Assembly (NCBI GenBank): GCA_035578905.1
Contig: JAQJVL010000152.1
Span: 620,001-684,000 of the forward strand
Direction of reading: 5' to 3'
Length of the DNA: 64,000 bases
Source of the DNA: Stictocephala bisonia
Taxonomy: Eukaryota > Arthropoda > Insecta > Hemiptera > Membracidae
Of the stretch, positions 38,501 through 50,500 are shown one piece after another. How positions within the stretch are numbered: the stretch's first letter is position 1; each line of letters begins with the position of its first letter. Position numbers and translations under genes: made by a program. Below the pieces are notes generated by a model, which saw only the letters and a program-made list of their open reading frames with translations, was not told the DNA's origin and ran no database searches.

Positions 38501-41500
38501 ACCTTGGTGTTAGGAACTAGACAGCTTCTTTCTCAAATTGCCTTTCAATACTTCCCAAAACTAAAACTGAACAATTACAAACTTGAATACTGTGACAAGC
38601 TAAAAAAACCTTGGTCTTATTATCAACAATACACTGACGTGGAATGAAACTGTTACTTCAACTTGCAATTGAGTCTTTGCTGGCATCCATAGTTTAAAGT
38701 GTTTTGCTTTATTCCTTCTGTTCAATGTTTAAGTCATGCTGGTGAAGACTCTGATGTTACCTCATTTCAACTACTGCAACGTAGTCATTAACGATATGAC
38801 TATTGAGCTCTCAGAGAGACTGCAACGTGCACAGAATTAGTGTATCCATTTCATTTTCAATCTACGACGATTCGATCATGTTATTCTTTATTTTGAATAT
38901 TTGGGTGTTTTGAAACTAAAACAACTCTGAGAATATCATACCCTTACTTTGTTGTATGTTATCATCAGATTAAACTTACCATCTTATCTCTCCGAAATAT
39001 ATTCTTTTTTGTCCCAAATTAGTTCTCGTCATAGACGAAGAGGAGCTCTACTTCTATCGATTCCACAACATAGAACTACGATTTTCAATCAATCCTTTTT
39101 AGTCACTTCATGTCGTTTGTGGAATTCTCTTTCTGATAATTTGAAAGTTATATAAAACCGTGCTCGCTTTGGGGCCGAGGTCAGGGAGATGTTACTTGAA
39201 CTGCAGTAGTGGGGGGGATGCGTGGGCATGCATGTGAGCGAACCATGTATTAGTGAAAGTAGTGAATGAACCTAAATAGTCCAAGATATATTCATAGTTT
39301 ATAATGTATTATGTAAAATTTATTCTGTTTGAGTTATTTTGTTATGTTTTTTTTATTTATTTTATTTATTGTTATGATTAATTTTTTTGTATCATATATA
39401 AATTTCCTTTTTTTTTTTTTTTTTTTTTGTTAAGTGGAAGAGAGGGCTAAATAGTCCTAACTTTGCCACACTAATAAATAGTCATAGTCATAGTCAAATC
39501 TCTTTATTTATCTTCATGTACAAGTGGTACAAATAAATAGCGTCAACATTTCTAATCTAACAAGGTACATAAGAAAATAATAAAACAATACGAAAATAAG
39601 AATTATGTACATATATACATTTACTTTCACAAATTGCATAGTCTATTTAATAAAAGAGATTGAAGTGTGCTAGAGGGAGGTGGAAAGTTCCTCAACTGAA
39701 TACAAAGATTTGCTAATTAAATATTCTTTCAACATTTTATTAAATTTTGACCCAATTTCTGATTTTATATTGAGTGGAATATATTTCAAAAACTTTCTCC
39801 CCATAAATGTAGGTTTTTTTTCAAAAAACTTGAGCCTATGTGCCTGCACGATTTCATTTCTTCCCCTTGTATTATATGGGTTTACAACTATATCAGAATT
39901 AACATTTGATTGTTCATTTCGCGCAATTAAAATAGTCTCAAAGATATATTGACCATAGACAGTGAATATTTTTAAATTCTTAAAATGTTCTTTTGCTGAA
40001 TCATCATATTTTAAGTTTAACATAATTCTGATTGCCTTTTTCTGCTGTTTTAAAATTTTGTCTAAATTTATTTTCCTAGTTGATCCATAAAGTGCGATAC
40101 CAAATGATATATGTGAATGAATATGAGCAAAGTAAATACTTTTTAAGGTGTTAAGATCGCAATAATATTTCATTCTTGATAACGCATACATTCCAGAATT
40201 TATTTTGTTTAATATATTATGAACATGTTCCTCCCAATTTAGATGTTCATCTATCTTTAGTCCCAAAAAATTTGTGTTATTCTTATTTTCAATTTGTTGA
40301 GTATTATAAGCTAGTAAGGGATCAGTTAATATTCTATTTTGGGGAGTTTTAAAATTAATAAACTTAGTTTTTTGTATGTTTAGAAGTAAATTATGCTTCT
40401 TTAAATAATTTTCTATATTTTCCAATTCAATGTAGGTGTAGATTTCTGTTTCCTCTGGTGATTTTGATGAAACCACCAAGTTTGCATCATCAGCATACAT
40501 ATAGAGGTCACTATTACTTTTTTTGTATGATAATGACTTGTCTATACCCACTAAGTAACAAAGAAAGAGTAATGGTCCCAAAATAGAACCTTGGGGAACA
40601 CCAAACCGGAGAACTTTAGTGTATGATGCAGTTTTAATGATTTTGTTTTTTGTTAAATTTGTAATCTCTACATATTGAGTTCTATTTGTGAGGTAGGACG
40701 CAAACCAGTTACGGGCATTTCTTGCAACTCCAAGGGTATCTAATTTCTCTATAAGCTTAGAATGATTGACACTGTCAAAAGCTTTAGATATATCCATAAA
40801 AATGCCAATTGTATGCTTTCCTTTGTCTATTGATTCTATGATCGTTTCAATGAATGACACAGCAGCACTAACTACTGATCTTCCTTGCCGAAAACCATGC
40901 TGACCGTCGTCCAATAAATTAAAAGTTTCTAAGAAATTTGTAAATTGTAAATGTACTGATTTTTCATATATTTTTGAAAATGTTGGTAGAATGGAAACCG
41001 GCCGGTAGGAAAGATACCCGAAACAAATGAAGAGTTGATTAGATGGCTCAAAACTGAACTTATATTAGTTTTTATTGCCTTAATTACTGTTATAGGTACC
41101 TCATCATAACCGCTGTAATATTTATTCTTAAAAGAATCTATTAATTGTTCCACCTCCCTCTTGTCAACAGACCTTAAATTAAATGTTGGCTTTACAGTCA
41201 ATGCATTACTGAAATTATTGTACATGTTGAAAATTTCACTACTTTTTTTACAGTTTACATCAAGGTCTTTAACAACATCAGCAAAATGCTCAATAAACTT
41301 ATTTGCAATAAGCTTTGGGTCAGAGATATGTTTTTCTCCTTCTATTAAGGATATGTTGTTAACCCTTCCCTTGTCTTCCACCCCAACTTCAGAATTTACC
41401 AGTTCCCATACTGTTTTTTGGATATTGGTAGATTTATTGATTTTTGATTGAAAATAGATTGACTTAGCTTTATTCAATTTGGATTTATAGCTTTTTTTTG

Positions 41501-44500
41501 TCCTATTTAGCTGTACTTTCACTTCACAGCTTTTTGTTCTTCGAAACTCCTTAGTTAATCTAATAATATTTACCTGCTCATTTTTTAGGTCATCCGATAT
41601 CCAGCAATTAACTGATTTATTTTTCTTGGTCAATAGTGTTTTAGGGAATGCTTTGTTAAAATAGAAGCTAAATAAGTTGTGAAATGTATCATATTTTTTA
41701 TCTACCGAAGCAAAATAAACATCATGCCATGTTTCTTCAGCTAATAATTGTTGAAAGTATTTCATGTTTTCGAGTGAAAATTTACGAATTTCATGTTTTA
41801 TTGGTGAATTAATTTTTTTTACAGATCTGTTTACTTTTAATTCTAAAATTTGGCCATCATGATCTGAAAGACCAGTTATTAGCCCTTCTATTTTAATACT
41901 GTTAGTTTCAATATTTTTTACAAGAAAATTATCAATAGCAGTTTCTGATTGTTCAGTTACTCTTGTAGGGAAATCTACAAGGTAACTCATATTTTGACCC
42001 TTTAAAAATTCCTCAAATAACTTGTATTTTTTATCATTTTTTAACACATCTATGTTAAAATCCCCTCCAATTATTATTTTATTGTATTTTACACTGAAAT
42101 AATCTATTAAACGACTAAGTTTCTCCAAAAAAATATTAGTATCTGAGTTGGGCGACCGGTAAATTCCAATTACAATAATTTTACCTTTAACTGTAACAAA
42201 ACTGCAAGCAACAAATTCAAATTGCATTTCTTCCAACAGTTCGTCACTTAAAGAGCCTGGCACCGACACCCGCCTCAACTCAAAACTCCTCTCTGACAAA
42301 ATCATTACTCCTCCTTTAGATGTATTTTTTCTTGAAAAATTTGCCCTAACTATGTAATTATTAATATTTAAACGCTCCTTTTCTTCTTCTTTTAAATCAT
42401 GTTCCGATAATATTATAATTTGTGGTCTAATTTCGTCCAAAATAATTTCTAAAGCATTAATTCTAGAGGAAAGGTGCTGAATATTTTGGTGAAAAATTTG
42501 TATTATACTATTGTTTAATTTAGGCCTGATCACGTTATTGGGGTTGTTGTGAGAATGGAAAAGTTTAAAGGTAAAGCAGGTGTCGAGGGCATTTGCACAT
42601 CAAAACTACTGACAGCTGAACTTACTTCTACACAAGAAGCACTATTACCTTTACCATCACTACTCTGCTTTAGCGCCTCACTATATGTGAGGTCGCCCGG
42701 CACCACTAACATCTCAGAAAACACTGGTGATGGTGTTGAAACTGGACTCGGTAATTGCTCATCAGGTGTGGGAAGGGACGATTCTGTGGACACATGCAGC
42801 ACCTCCTGCTGTTCATCATCTGTTGTTTGTGAATTGTCAATTTGCTCTGTGAATGTTGGTGCCATTACGCTTCTGCTGATGCTTTTCGTTTCTTGGTTGT
42901 AGGAATTTGTCTTGATTGTGATAAGTTCTCTCATCTGCTGTAAGAAATTCTCATGAGGTATGCCACTTCTCAATATTCTTAAGGCCTTTTGAGGATAATC
43001 AACAATTGTAACAGAGGCTTGTGTTATGCGTTGGAATTTCATTACATTGGATATAAAAAGATTCAAATTTATTTTATCTCGCACGCAGCCCATCGGGGAG
43101 CATATTAGATGTTTTAATTTTTTTTTTAAGAAAGCATTAGTCAGATGTTGGAAAGCAATGTTATAGTCATTGGTTGTTGGTTTGCCATAATATCTTTCTT
43201 TTGTTATTAAACTAAATACAGATGGTCCACATTGATTTTCCTGAAGAGCCAGATGGTTAGTAAGGCACTGTGATTTGGCTGGCCTGCCAAAGATCTTCCT
43301 AAATATCACGGCTATTCCAGCACTCATGTGACAAGAATCACTGAAGTCTGATGATATGCTATGTGCCAGTCCAACTGTCTTGTCATTTCTATACTTTTTT
43401 ATTATTTTTGCCATAAGTGAGGTAGTTATATTTATTTTGGCGTCAACGACTTTTATTTGGCATTCCTTGTTGACGGAAAGCTGCAAATCCTCTTTTTTAG
43501 AGATCATGACATATCCAGTACGCAGGCTTGGGACTAACGATTAAAAATAATTAACGATTAAGTTTAATCGTTAGTTTTTCTGTTAACTTTTCAACTTATT
43601 CGTTAGTTTTGGGGATGTTTAACTTTTAACTTTAACTAGTTAACAAATTCACTAACGATTAAACTAACTCAGTTAGTTTTACAAACGAGGTACGGTTTGT
43701 CCCGTGGAATGTAGACAATGGCGGAGAAAGCGTCCAAAACTTTGGTCAAAGACCGGGCGTTTTCCTCGATCCCAAGTATTCGCCGACAAACAAAGTCATG
43801 AGTCACATCCCACCCCTTTCCGCCATCTTCCTGCCCTGCCCATAATTAATAGACACACCCAACGTGTCCCATTGTTGTTTGTCCAATACGTAGTCATAGT
43901 GTTAGTAATAATACTGGGAGACTTGAAGGTGGATTCATTTCAGTTTTAAAGTTTGCCGAGTGAATAATTAAGTGTGTTGAATTAGTTTCCAGACGGTTTA
44001 CATTATGTATAATAATAAAAGACAACAGTGTTTTTGTAAATAATTGTATGTATTCTTTCATGCCACACAAACTAACTTTTAACTGTGTATTTTATTTAGT
44101 GATTCTATTAACATGTAACACAACTTCTTTTTTCCATGATAATTTAGATGTAGACCATGGTGAGTAAAGTGAAATCTTCTAAGTTCTTCCAAGTCAATGA
44201 CATTTATTTTTGTCATCCTCAGCGCAAGTTCTTTAATGTAATTGTTAATTTTGTCTATTTCCTCATGGAGTAAGTTATCAGGACCTAAATCATAGCGGTG
44301 GGGTATTGAGGTTAAAATTACTGTTTTATTTTTACTGAGCAGTTCTAAGTCTTTTTCCAAGTCTTGATAGATGTTTGAAGTTGTTTGTTTACTGACATCA
44401 TTTGTCCCAGCAATCAACACCAAGGGATGGTCACCAGATCTTGCAGCTTGTCTATAAACTTGCTGAGTTGTTGCACCAGGCATTACCACACCACTTAATT

Positions 44501-47500
44501 TGACCTTACCCATGCTACAGGTATTCATTAATTCAGGAACCCCTCTTCCATGGCTGTCTGAGTAAAACTCTACTTCCATTGGGTGACATTTTTCATTTAA
44601 TTTCATTTCATTTAAATTACATTTTATTGTATATTATGATACTGTTTTATTAGTTTTAGTATATTGACTAAACAATAATGGGTGGTTATACTTAAATCCA
44701 AATTATGGTTCTTCTAAACAATTCTGTGATTTAGTATGTTTTATTTATCTATGCTTATATAACTTTACATTACATTTTATTTCAGTCAACTCATCATCAG
44801 TTAAAAAGTAATCAGTTTTATATATATGGCTGACAGCATTTTCCATTATTATATGGTGAATAGTTAAATTGTTTTCCATTATTTTATACATTCTTTTTGT
44901 TGCCTATGAAATATGTTATTTTAACTGTGACAAATTACATTTTTATAATTTTATAAATTACTCCCCACAACAACAGTAAAGTACAACTATTGGCATTTAA
45001 ATTTAATGAATTCAATGCAGAGCCATCAACTTTCTTTATTACTAGCTTTCTATATTTGTCCCTCTTTTGACTTAATTAAATAAGCATGCTTAGTGTTAAA
45101 CCATTAAGCCATGAAATTCTATTTCAAAATAATTGTGATTTGGTGTGCTTTAGGCCTACTGAATTTTGTGAATCCCTTCCTCTTACTTCCGTATATTATT
45201 TTAAACTGACCTTCTTACTTGTATGTAAAGTTTATTTTTATATTTTTGTTTCTTACATATAATATTAACTAGCTAACATTTATATGATCAATAAATTTAT
45301 GTTTTTAATTATCTCTCTTTGTACTAGCAAGACATGGTACTTGTAACAAAAGGTATTAATGTTACTCTTCTCCTTTTAAAACTTAATAAAAACCATGAAT
45401 TCTGTATGTGGACATCGAATTGAGTCACATCGAATTCTTTTAATCACATCGCTGTATCGAATCGAAAAAATTGTTGCATCGCCACCCCTACTCAAAATAC
45501 AAGAAAGATTGCACCAACTATCTTCTGTATCACTTTCTATGACAAAATAATATATTAACCCTTTGCACGCTACATAAGAAATTTGCTATTTCTTTTAAAC
45601 GTGTCATAAATTTAAAAATGTTTAAAGTTCTATTTGGAATTTTGTTATAAGGCCAACAACTGTTAAGAAAACACAATCCAAACTGACATTTTTAAATCAA
45701 TATTTAATATACAGCAATTTGTAAAATTCCCATTGTTGAACAATTATTCTGTTTATTTACTCATAAATCTATAAAAAAATTAAATTAGATTAAGCTAAGA
45801 TATATATGTAATCATAATAATTATTTACAAGTTTACTAATATAGATGACATACAAGCACTTACAAGTATCCCTAGAATGTTTTTTTTGTGTGAAATAACT
45901 CAAAACACTCATCTGGGTGGTCCGAGAAATCCCGTAATACGCGCGGCGTAACAGCACAAAATGGCCGCTCGGTTGCCATAGCGACGGTGCGTGAAGGTCA
46001 CGATGACAAAAAACGTCATCCTTTCTGTTGTCTTCAAAATTACCTCAATAACTATTTACGTACACGTTAGTATAGTTTTATCACTTAAATTTAAATATTT
46101 ATCTCAAAGTATTCAAATGCGAGAAATACAGTAATACGCGTTTTACGTAAATATAATGTTGCGAGAAATCCCGTAATATGTGTGGAAAGGGTTAATAATG
46201 AACTTGCTTCGTTCATTGGGGGCTTCGCCCCCAAACCCCCTTTCAATGTAAGCTGATCATTGAAGGCTACCCAAGATGATCACAGTTGTCAACCCAAGCT
46301 GATTTCTGCCCAAACTGATCATGAATGCTATCAAATTTGTACATAATTAGCACTCAAGACGATAACAGAGCTACCCAAGTTGATCAAGGTTGCCACCAAT
46401 GTTAATACTGAAGGGGGAAGACCCAAGCCTTTCATGAAATGAAACAAAATAAAATAAAAAAGTCTTTATTTTATAAGACGAGGTTTGGACTAGACAGTCC
46501 TCTTACTACATAACCTTACGTAGAGCTCTGTCCTGGGTCCTTAAAGGGATGCCTGGCTCCATGGTCGGTCCGTGATATATAATGAATGCTACCTAATTTG
46601 ATTACGGATTCTACCTAAGTTAGTCACGGTTTACCAAACCTACATTGATATGGTAAATCACGGGTAAACCTACATTGATCACGGGGGATACCCAATTTGA
46701 TGATAAGTTGAACACGAGGACTAACTACGTTGATCTGAGGGCTACCTACCTTGATCACATGTGTCTACACAAGTTGATCACGGTGGGGCTAACCAAATTA
46801 ACTACAGGGGCTACCCAAGATGATAATGGTTGGTTACCCAAATTTATCAAATAGGGCTGCCAAAGTTCATCACGGGGACTACATAAGTTAATTGATCAAG
46901 ATGAACCACCTTTGTTGATCAAGAGGGGGCTGCCTAAGATAATTAAGGTTGGCTACAAAGTTAATCACGGGGCTACCCAGATGATTACGTGTGGTTAACA
47001 CGTTGACCCCGGGGGACTATATAAGATGCTCAAGAGGACTATCTAAGTTTAGGACGGTCGGCTACCCTAGTTGATTATGGGGGCTACATACGTTGATCAT
47101 AGGCAGCTACCTAAGTTGATCACGTGCGGCTACCTACGGCTGATCACGGGTGCTTTACAATATGATAACGGGTGACTATCAAAGTCGTTACCAAGAGCTT
47201 TCCAAGTTGAGCACAGGTTACACAAGATCATTACGGGTGGTTACCATAGTGGATCACAGGGAACTATGGGGCTACCTAAATGGTTGACGGCCGGTTAACC
47301 TAATTGATCAGGGGGGCTACCTAAGATAATTATCCAAGTTGATCACAGGTGGTTCCCAACATGATTACGGGAGCTAAGCAAATTGGTCATGGAAATCTGC
47401 TCAAGTTGATCACAGGCGCTAACCAAGGTCACCACGGAGAGTAGCCTAAGTTGATGCTACCAAATTTGATCAAAGAAACAGGTAAACGGAGAGGTCAAGG

Positions 47501-50500
47501 TAAATAGTATCCAAGGTTTTAAGTATCCAGTTTGTTGTAATCATGCTGAAATGGGTGGATACATTCAAAAATCACATGTTTTTGACAAAATAATCAACTT
47601 TACCGACTTTTTGTGCAGTAAGTGTAATTTATACAGCATAGAGGTATATAACCATTTACAATATTTGTATTGTGCAAACAGGTAAGCGGTTTTTTCGTCA
47701 GCCATTTTGAATTTTTGTTGGGTTATGAATAGTGCAAAATCTAATTGTATAGCATTTTATAAAAAGTAAATGTGAAGGTAAATAGTATGTAAGGTTGTGC
47801 GTTTCTGGCTTCTTTTAATCATGATTAAATAGGAGGATCTCTTCCAAAAAAATCACATGTTTTCGACAAAACTTAAGTTTACTGACTTTTTGCGAGGAAA
47901 GTACAGTATGTACCACAAAAATGTACATTACACTTTTGTACAGCATTTAATTTTTAGGTTCAACATTTCATTAGATGCTATCTAAACTAAATGTTACAGC
48001 TTCAGTAAAACAAAAACTTCAACTCAGCAAACAGTACAGCAATTTCACATCAGCCATTTTGGATTTTTTCTAGTTAAACACATATAGTGTAAAAAATAAT
48101 ATTTTTGACAACAAATTAGTAAAAGTAAGTAGTGCTTAGTGTTTTAAGTTCTTAAATTATCGTAATAATTTAGTAAAATACGAAAAACAGAACAAAATAA
48201 CATTTTTTGAACGAAATGTGAAAATTAACGATTTTTTGTGTAGTTATTATCAAAAATACAAAAAATTTTTACCATACCAAAATTGTACCAAATTTAATTA
48301 CAAATCTGGAGTATGCTTTCAGATTTGCTCTACAACCAACAGTTTGCCCAAAATGAAGCCGAAAGTAAAACTCTTCACACAATTCAAAATTCCCGTCTGC
48401 CAGTTTGATTTTTTTGGGAGGTTAAAAATTAAAAATTTTTAGTTTTTGGGAATTTTCCCGTTGGTTGCTACAAGTGTGCAAAATTTCAAGTTTCTAGCTT
48501 ATCTGGAAGTGGGTTAGAATTTGTATACTTGAGTGAGTGAGTTACACATGCGGCTATATAGATATTAGATAAAATGTTTGAAACTTTGAAACAATCTATT
48601 GCATGTGCTGGAAATAAAAATATCATAAAATGATACATTATTATCTACCTACAGGTAACATCCATGAGACGCCAACAAGAAAAACAGAACATAAACATGT
48701 TGGGAATACCTGAGAACATGGTGAAGTAGGAAGAGATGTTCTCTCCAAGTAGCCACGCGGAGAAGAACTGCGATAAGCCGAGTGAGCCAGTTCCTACAGT
48801 CTACTATGAAGCCTTCATCTCTATGAGAGTGACGTTGAAAGGCAAAGAGTACAGACACAGCCTCTTTCAAGTCAACAACACCTTTGCCAACTTCTATTGA
48901 CAGGGTCACAGGGGCATTGTGCGGTAATGAGAACTGAGCTTCTTGTTGTTGGATGAAGTGATCCACCTAAATAAAATATCCAAGACATCAAAGAGTAATG
49001 ACAATTATTTTAACTAAATAATAATATAAAATAATAAATAAAAATAGTGTAATAATTTAATCCTCCTTAAAAACCGCATGAAATATCCTGTAAAAAGCAT
49101 ATCATTGAGGTGTAAAGGAGACAAATGTAAGGTGCATAAAAAGGAAAGATTACTTGTCTAGAGGCAAATGAAAATGTTCTGCAGATAAGGTATATAATTC
49201 CTATGCACAGTAAGGCAGGATTACATGTCTAGAGGCATATGAAAATGTTCCACAGATAGGGTATAAGTCCTATGCACAGGAAGGCAGGATTACATGTCTC
49301 ATGTCAGATTTAAAAAACAAAGTACTCGAGTTTGAAACTTTTCTACAAAATAAATACTCATTTGATTTGTTGCGTTTTACACCAAAATTTAGCTTATTTA
49401 ATTCTACGTAATATCATATAACTTACATATTTTTTTAAGACTTTTTTATAGCAGGTAGAATACAAAAAAGACACAACATTTTAGCACTTTTGGAGTAAAG
49501 CTTAACTTCAAAAATTTCTAAACCAAAAACTACTAAAGTTAAGTCAGTGAAACTTTAACCACATGTGAAGAAGACTTAATTTTGAAAATGGCTGATCATA
49601 CAAACTTCCAAAACGGTTCAAAAATACCGGACTAAAAAATAAAGTAAGATTATAAAACGGTAAGTGCAGTAAAAAATGTTGCAATTTTATATCACATGAT
49701 AATTCAACTGACATCGATGTGAGTTAATTTGCGCGAATGGTCATGCAGCTGGACTTCCACCCCGTATTGTTAGCTAAGAATGAGAGGTGGACGTTACAGC
49801 TAAAGGCTGATGAATCACTCACAGTTACTAGAAATGTGATTTGTACATCACCAATATAATGGGGTGGCTTTCATTTTCACATTGTGTTCAGCTTGTTTCA
49901 TGTGAAATTTACATAATTGTAAATAAGTCATTTTATAGTTTGACAATGTTTTTAGAGCTATACAATTTTTTTAAATCTGTCGTTGAAGGTCCAAAGCTCT
50001 CATGAGAAAATGTGATTGAAAATGGTTTAAATTAAGTTAGAACTGTTCAATACTTCCACAGTAATAAACCTTTCATGCATTGTTTAAATACTTCCAGGCG
50101 CACGATTTGGCAATGCCGCAATGTTCAGTTGAAACTGGTTTTGAAGTGTTGGGCCGGGCGATTTGCTCACACGTGACTGCACATTGATGTCGGTTGAATT
50201 ATAATGTGATATAAAATTGCAAGATTTCTTTATAACACGTACCATTTTATAATCTTACTCTATTTTTCAAACCGGTATTTTTTTAACCGTTTTGGAAGTT
50301 TGTATGATCAGCCAATTTTAACCCTTCGCATGCGGCAAACGATTATATACCCAGCCTCTACTTTTCCTCAAACTTTGGCCAACTCCCTCAGCCTATTAAA
50401 AATCTAAATCATCTATGAATGAAAAGGGGCGGGGCAGCCAATTAGCGCATGCATAGGTGCGGTTTCGTCTCCTGCCTTTGCACACGTGTAAAACGAAAAT

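Larger units (their letters stand above)
39476..44615 (-). mobile_element. LINE with SGNH hydrolase, macro domain, endonuclease and RT
   Basis: Minus-strand order: SGNH hydrolase ORF (44606-44079), a 550-bp stretch of possible inserted DNA, macro-domain ORF (43507-42530), ORF2 endonuclease (42533-about 41015), and RT (to 39670). The 3' end has tatgac repeats at 39480-39497. The tail meets the 3' end of the plus-strand LINE ending at 39475, so the two are tail to tail. That all parts belong to one element is inferred from order, strand and spacing. Confidence 0.75.

Noticed and set aside
43704..43949. Plus-strand 81-codon ORF between the SGNH and macro ORFs
   Set aside because: No domain, and it lies in the probable inserted DNA.
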